Assembly (NCBI GenBank): GCA_934702165.1
Contig: CAKUYG010000054.1
Span: forward strand, 1-12,204
Reading direction: 5' to 3'
Length of the DNA: 12,204 bases
DNA from: an uncultured Bacteroidales bacterium
GTDB taxonomy: Bacteria; Bacteroidota; Bacteroidia; Bacteroidales; UBA932
Shown: piece by piece, positions 1 through 4,687 of the stretch
How positions within the stretch are numbered: the first letter of the stretch is position 1
Layout: each line of letters begins with the position of its first letter
Translations under genes and position numbers: made by a program
The notes under the pieces: generated by a model
The model's database searches: none
Seen by the model: only the letters and a program-made list of their open reading frames with translations
Told to the model about the DNA's origin: nothing

Positions 1-120
1 ATAGGCTCACACCTGGAAAGGGGAAGTGCCTCAGAATGCCGTGTGGAGCAGGTTGGGTGTCCAGGTGGGAGCGGAAATCCCGGAATCGGCTCACACCTAG
101 TGCCGTCGGGTGTCAGGTGG
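1..120. repeat. Degenerate direct repeat, two copies
   Basis: Copy one (1-68) and copy two (85-120) share three blocks in the same order. ATAGGCTCACACCT (1-14) matches ATCGGCTCACACCT (85-98). AGTGCC occurs in both. GTTGGGTGTCCAGGTGG (52-68) matches GTCGGGTGTCAGGTGG (105-120). Copy two looks like copy one with two internal stretches removed. In copy two ACACC (93-97) and GGTGT (109-113) could form a short stem. The repeat may continue to the left of the window. Its function is unknown. Confidence 0.5.
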
Positions 121-220
121 TGCTGCCAGTTCTATGTACGGGACGGACAAAAGCCACTTCCTTGTGTGACCTGCCCGGCACAAATTCATCCCTCCTCTCC
201 ATTATTTGAAGAAAAGTTGT

Positions 221-228
221 TAGTTTTG
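221..228 (+). promoter_or_regulatory. Candidate Bacteroidota -7 box for the CPBP protease
   Basis: TAGTTTTG fits TAnnTTTG. A TTTG at 205-208 lies upstream, but only 12 nt separates it from the box, closer than usual for a -33 element. A start site near 234 would give a leader of about 100 nt before the ATG at 336. It is the weakest of the six boxes in the window and the only one not followed by C. Confidence 0.4.
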
Positions 229-335
229 TGCAAAGCACGAAGGTTCGCCTGGAATCCTGCTGGCGGTCATGGTGCTGACGGGGAACAGGTGGACATACAG
301 GAAAATCCAGAAAGGACTCCGGAAAAGAACTTCAT

Positions 336-1184
336 ATGACAGGTAAATTCAAAACAACATCTGAATATTTCAAAATGCCGCTGTGGAAGTGGTCTCTACT
401 TCTTGTAGCCGGCTTATTGTTGACTTTTGTGGCTTATGGGCTGGTTGGCGGGATGGGGAGTTTTGGGGGTGGTGTGACTGTCAATATCTGCTTTTCGCTT
501 GTGGAGGGCGCTGGAATGCTTGGGTTTTATGCCTGTTGGAGCAGGTTGACTGAAAAGCAATGGCCATCAGACCTGTCACTGGCCAAGGCTTCCAAAAACA
601 TCGTGACAGGCATTGGAATCGGGGTCGCATATTTCTGTGTGGTCACCGGCATACTTGCCGCCTTGGGACATTACAAGGTGATGAGCGTGAATCATTGCTG
701 TATGGATTTGCTGGTGAGTTTCTTCTCCTGCCTCGTGGTGGCTTGTGGCGAGGAGGTGATATTCAGAGGTGTCCTTTTCCACATGATAGATAAGAGATTC
801 AACACATGGGCGGCGCTGTCGGTGTCCGGGCTTTTGTTCGGATTGGTACATCTCTTGAATCCCGGGGCCACGCTTTGGAGTGCTGTCGCGATAGCCGTTG
901 AGGCTGGATTTCTCCTTGGCGCTGCCTACAAGTGCTCCGGAGCCCTCTGGCTTCCGATCGGCATTCATTGGGCCTGGAATTTTACGGAGGGTAACATCTT
1001 TGGCTTCAATGTCTCAGGTGGATCTGATGGTATAAGGCTTTTTGTGCCTGAGATCAGCGGACCGGACTTGCTGACTGGGGGAAATTTCGGCCCTGAGGCC
1101 TCGATTGTGGCCGTTCTCCTTGGCCTTGTCCTTACAGTTGCGTTCCTTCGCCACTTTCGCTTTCATTCCGTAAGGGCTATTTGA
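336..1184 (+). CDS. CPBP family intramembrane glutamic endopeptidase
   Basis: A 282-aa polytopic membrane protein of the CPBP (CAAX protease and bacteriocin-processing, Abi) family, which cleaves substrates inside the membrane. All three family motifs are present: Glu139-Glu140 with Arg144 in GEEVIFRG, Phe168 and His172 in FGLVH, and His211 with Asn215 in HWAWN. Hydrophobic segments are visible at about 18-36, 46-66, 90-110, 123-138, 158-174, 182-200 and 255-272. The ATG at 336 precedes the first membrane segment and no strong Shine-Dalgarno is seen. It is a single-gene unit converging on the glycosylase gene 17 nt away. Family members act in bacteriocin self-immunity, prenyl-protein processing or surface-protein maturation; the substrate here cannot be inferred. 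Confidence 0.9.
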   Translation: MTGKFKTTSEYFKMPLWKWSLLLVAGLLLTFVAYGLVGGMGSFGGGVTVNICFSLVEGAGMLGFYACWSRLTEKQWPSDLSLAKASKNIVTGIGIGVAYFCVVTGILAALGHYKVMSVNHCCMDLLVSFFSCLVVACGEEVIFRGVLFHMIDKRFNTWAALSVSGLLFGLVHLLNPGATLWSAVAIAVEAGFLLGAAYKCSGALWLPIGIHWAWNFTEGNIFGFNVSGGSDGIRLFVPEISGPDLLTGGNFGPEASIVAVLLGLVLTVAFLRHFRFHSVRAI

Positions 1185-1201
1185 TTTTGACAAAGTGAAG
1201 A

Positions 1202-1801
1202 TTAAAGTGGGCAGCATCCTCCCGCCTGCAAGATGTGCTCTGCGGAGAACAGTTGTCTGTAGGCTTTGGCTTTAAGGCCTATGGCAAGCGGGTAGGCGCG
1301 GGACGTGGAGGGCATGCGGTAGAGTCTGAGGCTGCGCTGTCCTGACTGCACCGGGACGCAGCTCCCCACCAGCGGCTGCTGGCAATTGAAGTGGGCGGAG
1401 AGAAGTTCGGCGGCTTTCTGGCCCGTCGCAACTATTGCCCCGCACTGCGGCAGACGTTTCAGGAGGGCATCGATGTCTGTCGCTTCTTCGATCTGGAGGA
1501 ATTTGTCTGAGGCGTTGTCCTTGAGCCTCACGACTTTGCGGGCTGTGTCGTATAGTGCGATCCCTTTCTCGGAACAGAATGCCTTGATTTTCCCCAGATC
1601 GAATTTCTTCTCTCCGGGTAGGATGAAATGTGCTTTGTCACCGAAAAAGATGAGGCCGAGGATTCTCCAGAAGTCGTTGTTGAAATTGGGATAGTAAAAC
1701 TCCATGCTCCAGCGGCGTGGCTGTGGCGGGAAACTGCCTAGCAGCAAGACCTTGGCCCCCTCAGGGAGAAAAGGCTGGAACGGATGTGATTCTATTCTCA
1801 T
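1202..1801 (-). CDS. Uracil-DNA glycosylase superfamily protein (HDG/MUG-like)
   Basis: A 199-aa cytoplasmic DNA repair protein of the uracil-DNA glycosylase fold, expected to excise a deaminated base (uracil or hypoxanthine) and leave an abasic site. The N-terminal active-site loop is LLLGSFPP (19-26), followed by the aromatic segment EFYYP (34-38) and NDFWRIL (42-48). The central strand and turn is VATGQKA (124-130), and the C-terminal DNA-intercalation loop is MPSTSRAY (163-170). The GSFPP, FYYP and NDFW pattern resembles family 6 hypoxanthine-DNA glycosylases more than classical Ung, but the substrate is inferred. It lies 9 nt downstream of the flavin reductase gene and is probably cotranscribed. 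The ATG at 1801 is chosen because an ATG 5 nt upstream (1806) hits a stop after two codons. Confidence 0.85.
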   Translation of the reverse strand: MRIESHPFQPFLPEGAKVLLLGSFPPQPRRWSMEFYYPNFNNDFWRILGLIFFGDKAHFILPGEKKFDLGKIKAFCSEKGIALYDTARKVVRLKDNASDKFLQIEEATDIDALLKRLPQCGAIVATGQKAAELLSAHFNCQQPLVGSCVPVQSGQRSLRLYRMPSTSRAYPLAIGLKAKAYRQLFSAEHILQAGGCCPL

Positions 1802-1810
1802 CTCATGGAC

Positions 1811-2374
1811 TTAGCCGAGCTTCTTGTACTCCGAGAACGCCTGCCCGACCTTGTCTCCGAGCTGCACGTAACCGTGGTGAACAGGGTCGAAGACTATGAG
1901 CCGCATCTTCTCGATATCTGGCAGTCCGTCCTCGGCGAGGTACTTCTCATCCACGCGGACTGCGAGAATGTCCCCCACGAGGAAGAACCCTGTGCTGCTC
2001 GGGTCGATTTTCCTGGACACCCGGCATTCGAGGGTCATCGGGAAATCGGTGAACACCGGGGCGTTCACTTTCTCTCCCTTGACGGCTGTCCATCCGGTCC
2101 GGCTGACCTTGTCGGCCACTTTCCGTCCGCTGACGTTGCCCACATAGTCGGCTGCCGTCATGGTCTGGGCGGTCGCGAAAGCCACCGTGAACTCGTCGTC
2201 CCTCTCAAGGTTGTCTGTCGTGGCATGCACGCCCATCGATATGAATATCTGCCCAGCGTCCCACTGGCCGCCCCAGGCTGCGTTCATCGCATTCGGTGTC
2301 CCGTCCTTGTCGTAGGTGCCGATGATGAGCACCGGCTGCGGGAGCACCCATGGTTTCGGATCAAAAGTTTTCAT
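1811..2374 (-). CDS. Flavin reductase family protein (FMN-binding split barrel)
   Basis: A 187-aa protein of the flavin reductase-like family, FMN-binding split-barrel fold, including Archaeoglobus ferric reductase-type and uncharacterised flavoreductases that use NAD(P)H. Typical features are the N-terminal strand PVLIIGTYDKDGTPNAM (14-30), the AAWGGQW segment (32-38), LERDDEFTVAF (56-66), the DKVSRTGW segment (88-95), and the late strand with FLVGDILAVRVDEKYL (131-146). Length is normal. There is no signal peptide, so it is cytoplasmic. It is the first gene of a unit with the glycosylase and has its own promoter box 24 nt upstream. Its last 40 codons or so are duplicated at 3938-4058. The physiological electron acceptor is unknown. 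Confidence 0.88.
   Translation of the reverse strand: MKTFDPKPWVLPQPVLIIGTYDKDGTPNAMNAAWGGQWDAGQIFISMGVHATTDNLERDDEFTVAFATAQTMTAADYVGNVSGRKVADKVSRTGWTAVKGEKVNAPVFTDFPMTLECRVSRKIDPSSTGFFLVGDILAVRVDEKYLAEDGLPDIEKMRLIVFDPVHHGYVQLGDKVGQAFSEYKKLG
1821..1941. repeat. Direct duplication, copy 1 (3' end of flavin reductase gene)
   Basis: Aligns without gaps to 3938-4058, 110 of 121 positions identical by hand count (about 91%). It covers codons for about residues 146-185 of the intact flavin reductase gene. Similarity stops abruptly at 1941 and 4058. The two copies have the same orientation and flank the AbiE module. Confidence 0.92.
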
Positions 2375-2398
2375 ATTCTTCTCGTTTTAAAAGCATGG

Positions 2399-2406
2399 CA
2401 AATATA
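2399..2406 (-). promoter_or_regulatory. -7 box of flavin reductase-glycosylase unit
   Basis: On the minus strand TATATTTG, followed by C, is an exact TAnnTTTG match 24 nt before the flavin reductase ATG (2374), giving a leader of roughly 20 nt. A TTTC (2427-2424) is the nearest candidate -33 element. It is divergent from the AbiEi promoter. Confidence 0.65.
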
Positions 2407-2451
2407 CAATAAACTGGACATAAGAAACATTGTCGTCTCTTTAATATTTGT

Positions 2452-2459
2452 TATATTTG
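2452..2459 (+). promoter_or_regulatory. -7 box of the AbiE module
   Basis: TATATTTG is an exact TAnnTTTG match. ATTG at 2429-2432 gives a -33-like element with a 19-nt gap, in keeping with Bacteroidota promoters. Transcription would start near 2465, inside the palindrome that begins at the last base of the box, 18 nt before the AbiEi ATG. Confidence 0.7.
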
Positions 2460-2475
2460 CGGTAATAATTACCGC
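2459..2475. promoter_or_regulatory. Palindromic operator candidate for AbiEi autoregulation
   Basis: GCGGTAAT-A-ATTACCGC is a perfect inverted repeat with 8-bp arms and a single central base. It starts at the last base of the -7 box, spans the predicted start site and ends 1 nt before the AbiEi ATG at 2477. AbiEi antitoxins of type IV systems are known to repress their own operon by binding inverted repeats in the promoter through a winged-helix domain. The position makes this the obvious candidate site; binding is inferred. Confidence 0.65.
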
Positions 2476-2476
2476 T

Positions 2477-3235
2477 ATGGCAACAAAAATTAAAAAAATA
2501 TTAAGTTTGGTCCCACAAGATTCGCTGCTGTTCTCCTCATGGCTTGCAGAACAAGGCATAGACAGAAAGGAGCAGACTCTTTATGTCAGGAGTGGATGGC
2601 TTGAGAGGGTTGCAAATGGCGTATATAAATTTGAAGGCAGTGCATCGTCTCTTTATGTTGCAGTCGCATCATATAATGCGCAGCTTGGAAAGAGGTGCCA
2701 TGTAGGGGCATCATCAGCGTTGGATCTGCGTGGCTACTCTCATTTTGTTGCTATGGGCAAACCTCTTGCGTACCTATTTACATCATCAGAACAAAGGCTT
2801 CCTGCTTGGATTCTTAAAGTAGAATGGGATAGGGTCATAAGATATTTCACTACATCCGTATTCAGCGACGGAACAGGACTTGAAGAATATGATTACCGCA
2901 GTCATAAACTTCTTATTTCCAGCCCGGAACGGGCGTTTATGGAATGTCTGCATCTGGCACCGTCAAGCTACTCTTTGATGGATGCCTATTACATTATGGA
3001 GATGCTGACTACATTAAGGCCAAAGCTAGTTCAACAACTATTGGAGGAATGTTCCTCAGTTAAGATCAAACGTCTGTTCCTGTATATGGCGGAGAAATCC
3101 GGGCATCAATGGTTCAATGCTCTCAATGTCTCAAAAATAGATTTGGGCAAGGGAGATCGGCTGATAGCCCCGGGTGGAAAATATATAGGAAAATACGGGA
3201 TAATAATTCCATCAGAGTTGGCAGAATATGAATAA
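2477..3235 (+). CDS. AbiEi-family antitoxin / transcriptional repressor
   Basis: A 252-aa protein of the AbiEi family, antitoxin of type IV toxin-antitoxin (abortive infection) systems. The N-terminal winged-helix part (about 1-75) has the diagnostic pattern SWLAEQGIDR (21-30), YVRSGWLERV (36-45) and GVYKFEG (48-54). The C-terminal antitoxin domain begins around HVGASSALDLRGY (75-87) and contains the conserved SSPERAFMECL (148-158). The ATG at 2477 is chosen because it follows the promoter and palindrome and starts exactly at the wHTH domain; the open frame further upstream is antisense to flavin reductase. It overlaps the toxin start by 8 nt (3228-3235). Base composition is visibly richer in A/T than the flanks, suggesting transfer. 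The frame is fully open, unlike its partner. Confidence 0.88.
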   Translation: MATKIKKILSLVPQDSLLFSSWLAEQGIDRKEQTLYVRSGWLERVANGVYKFEGSASSLYVAVASYNAQLGKRCHVGASSALDLRGYSHFVAMGKPLAYLFTSSEQRLPAWILKVEWDRVIRYFTTSVFSDGTGLEEYDYRSHKLLISSPERAFMECLHLAPSSYSLMDAYYIMEMLTTLRPKLVQQLLEECSSVKIKRLFLYMAEKSGHQWFNALNVSKIDLGKGDRLIAPGGKYIGKYGIIIPSELAEYE

Positions 3236-3892
3236 CGAATATGCAAAGAAGGTGGAAATCCTCTTAAGGATGATGCCGCTTGTTACAGAAGAAGGTGTTT
3301 TTGCTGTCCATGGTGGCTCGGCAATAAATTTGTTTGTAAGCAATCTGCCTCGATATTCGGTGATATAGATTTGACATACATTCCATTGGAGGATAGAGCC
3401 TCCAGCATAGCTCATATCACCGAACACTTGAGAGCTGTCGCGGAGAACGCGAAAAAGGCATTCCGTGGAATACACATTGTTGAGAAACCGGAAACCAGCA
3501 AGTTGCTATGTGAATACCAAGGACGGCAAATAAAGATAGAGGTCAATCAGACTAAACGAGGTATCGTAGGAGGTGATGTGATCCGGAAATCGGTATGCGA
3601 GAAAGCGCAAGACGAATTCGGGTTGTACTGTGAAACTGACATCGTCCCGATGACTTTGCTATATGGAGGTAAGATTGCGGCGGCATTATCACGCCAACAT
3701 CCGCGAGACTTGTTTGACGTTAAGTATATGGAATATCCGATAGCCGACACAAGAGAAGGCTTGCTGTTCTGTCTGCTTGGCAGCGACCGCCCGATACACG
3801 AATCTTTTGCTCCAAGTCTGATTGATCAGCACGATGCTCTTGCAAACCAGTTTATTGGTATAACGCCGTTTGTTCTACGTTGCATTGACTAG
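3228..3892 (+). pseudogene. AbiEii-family nucleotidyltransferase toxin, frameshifted and C-terminally truncated
   Basis: This is the toxin partner of AbiEi, a nucleotidyltransferase-fold protein of the AbiEii/AbiGii family. The frame from ATG 3228 reads through VHGGSAINLF (28-37) and LPRYSV (40-45), then stops at TAG 3366-3368. The family sequence resumes one frame over at 3362 with DIDLTYIPLEDR and continues to TAG 3890-3892, including LLYGGKIAAALSRQHPRDLFDVKY. A single missing base around 3358-3362 therefore separates the GGS motif from the catalytic Asp-Ile-Asp. No homopolymer or slippery heptamer is visible. The rejoined product would be about 221 aa, whereas relatives are usually near 300; the end after NQFIGI is unlike the family. 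As written, the gene would give only a 46-aa peptide. A sequencing error could explain the frameshift but not the missing C-terminus. Confidence 0.85.
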
Positions 3893-3930
3893 AGCCATGA
3901 ATCGCGTTTATATCATTGCAGCAGGGCTCG

Positions 3931-4058
3931 TCACAGTTTCTTGTATTCCGAGAACGCCTGCCCGACCTTCTCTCCGAGCTGTACATAGCCGTGGTGAACA
4001 GGATCGAAGACGATGAGCCGCATCTTCTCTATATCCGGCAGTCCGTCCTCCGAGAGGT
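3931..4058 (-). pseudogene. Remnant of a second flavin reductase gene (3' end only)
   Basis: In frame on the minus strand this encodes a peptide nearly identical to residues 146-186 of the intact flavin reductase at 1811-2374, from LSEDGLPDIEKMRL to SEYKKL, ending in its own TGA (3931-3933). Most of the 11 nucleotide differences in the aligned stretch are synonymous; at protein level I see Ala to Ser after the first Leu and Asp to Glu in LGEKVGQ. That pattern suggests the copy diverged while still functional. About 145 N-terminal codons are absent and no start or promoter is attached. Confidence 0.85.
3938..4058. repeat. Direct duplication, copy 2
   Basis: Second copy of the 121-bp stretch described at 1821-1941, same orientation, offset exactly 2117 nt with no gaps. 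It begins 45 nt after the truncated toxin gene ends and marks the right border of the A/T-rich block. The next 70 nt or so, up to the terminator, show only short palindromes. Confidence 0.92.
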
Positions 4059-4129
4059 GCCGCCGATTCAAGTGAATGGTGCAACACTCGAGTGGTAGAT
4101 GGCAAGGAAGTATGACAGGGCAGACGCAC

Positions 4130-4162
4130 AAAAAACGGCCGGAGATGCAATACCCCCGGCCG
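4130..4162 (-). terminator. Intrinsic terminator of the TonB/HMA operon
   Basis: Read on the minus strand, CGGCCGG (4162-4156) pairs with CCGGCCG (4142-4136) across a 13-nt loop, followed at once by six T (4135-4130). It lies 15 nt after the stop of the small lipoprotein frame, so it closes the four-gene minus-strand operon and separates it from the flavin reductase remnant. Confidence 0.85.
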
Positions 4163-4177
4163 CTACGAAGTTGAAAA

Positions 4178-4359
4178 CTACTCCTTCGGAGTGGTGAACT
4201 GATCTGAGTAGAACTCTCCCTCGGGTTTGCCGTCGGCGTCCACTGCCACATCCCATACTATGTAGCCGGCGCTTCCGGGCTCTTCTTGTCGCAGGATGGA
4301 AGGAGCGCTACTGCGAGCGCGGCGCAGGAAAGCGTCGCGAAAAATCTGTTCATTTTCAT
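4178..4359 (-). pseudogene. Small lipoprotein, frame broken by an indel
   Basis: From ATG 4359 the frame encodes MKMNRFFATL, a hydrophobic stretch and a lipobox ending LLPSC (Cys23). It then reads DKKSPEAPAT and stops at TAG 4260-4258 after 33 aa. In another frame the coding pattern continues from about 4288 with QEEPGSAG, then YIVWDVAVDADGKPEG and EFYSDQFTTPKE, to a TAG at 4180-4178, 15 nt before the operon terminator. One inserted base (or two lost) near 4290 would explain this, and the intact product would be about 60 aa: signal peptide, lipidated Cys and a short polar tail. It starts 14 nt after the HMA gene stop, so it belongs to the operon. I do not recognise the family; beyond Cys12 in the signal peptide and the lipobox Cys it has no Cys or His, so direct metal binding is not obvious. 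Alternatively the 33-aa lipopeptide is the real product. Confidence 0.6.
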
Positions 4360-4373
4360 CTTGATTGTGTGGA

Positions 4374-4679
4374 TTATTTACCCTGTTTCACTGTGTTCAA
4401 AGTGTCTTTCTGGGCCTTGTAGCCCAGTTTCTCGATGGCCTTGGCGAGGGTCTCCGGGCTGGTCTTGGCGGGGTCGTAGGTCACCGTGATGGTCTGCTTG
4501 TCCAGAGAGACCGTCAGGTCCTTGACGCCTTTCTCGAAAGCTATGTTCTCGTTGACCTTCTTGACGCAGTTGTTGCACCTGAGGTTGGTCAGGAATGTGA
4601 CTTTCTCCGGCTTCGCCGTTGCGGCGAGAGCTGAGACCGCCATAAGGGCGGTGAGCATGATTGTGATTATCCTTTTCAT
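4374..4679 (-). CDS. Secreted heavy-metal-associated (HMA) domain protein
   Basis: A 101-aa protein with a signal peptide (MKRIITIMLTALMAVSALAA, 1-20) followed by a single HMA/CopZ-like ferredoxin fold. The metal loop is NLRCNNCVKKV, with Cys35 and Cys38 forming the C-x-x-C pair. The rest keeps the family pattern: VNENIAFEKGVKDLTVSLD, then TITVTYDPAKTSPETLAKAIEKLGYKA. Cytoplasmic relatives pass Cu(I) to P-type ATPases. The signal peptide here points to the periplasm, where it could accept metal from the receptors encoded upstream. The start at 4679 is chosen because it gives the signal peptide and lies 8 nt after the upstream stop; a longer frame to 4754 overlaps the receptor gene. Metal identity (copper most likely) is inferred. 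Confidence 0.9.
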   Translation of the reverse strand: MKRIITIMLTALMAVSALAATAKPEKVTFLTNLRCNNCVKKVNENIAFEKGVKDLTVSLDKQTITVTYDPAKTSPETLAKAIEKLGYKAQKDTLNTVKQGK

Positions 4680-4687
4680 ATTCAAAA

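Larger units (their letters stand above)
1..335. other. Left-edge region without a convincing gene
   Basis: No reading frame here looks like a real protein. The longest forward frame (43-339, GTG start) has an erratic composition, matches no family I recognise and contains the candidate promoter of the next gene. The stretch holds a degenerate direct repeat (1-120) and a TAnnTTTG promoter box (221-228). The remainder, roughly 121-200 and 235-335, shows nothing I can name and would include the leader of the downstream protease mRNA. Confidence 0.6.

Noticed and set aside
43..339. A 98-codon forward frame whose TGA overlaps the protease ATG as ATGA
   Set aside because: The overlap looks like translational coupling, but the protein has no recognisable pattern, starts at GTG and runs through the repeat and the candidate promoter.
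1805..2476. Long N-terminal extension (224 codons) of the AbiEi frame
   Set aside because: It is antisense to flavin reductase and the promoter region; the wHTH domain and operator fix the start at 2477.
3340..3372. Programmed frameshifting in the AbiEii gene
   Set aside because: No slippery homopolymer or heptamer and no obvious downstream stimulatory hairpin; a simple base loss is likelier.
1811..4058. Site-specific integration (att duplication) of a mobile island
   Set aside because: No integrase, tRNA or short exact core is visible, and the repeat copies are diverged coding sequence.
4065..4096. Short palindromes ATTCAAGTGAAT and CACTCGAGTG
   Set aside because: Too short and isolated to support a function; no T-tract or promoter is attached.
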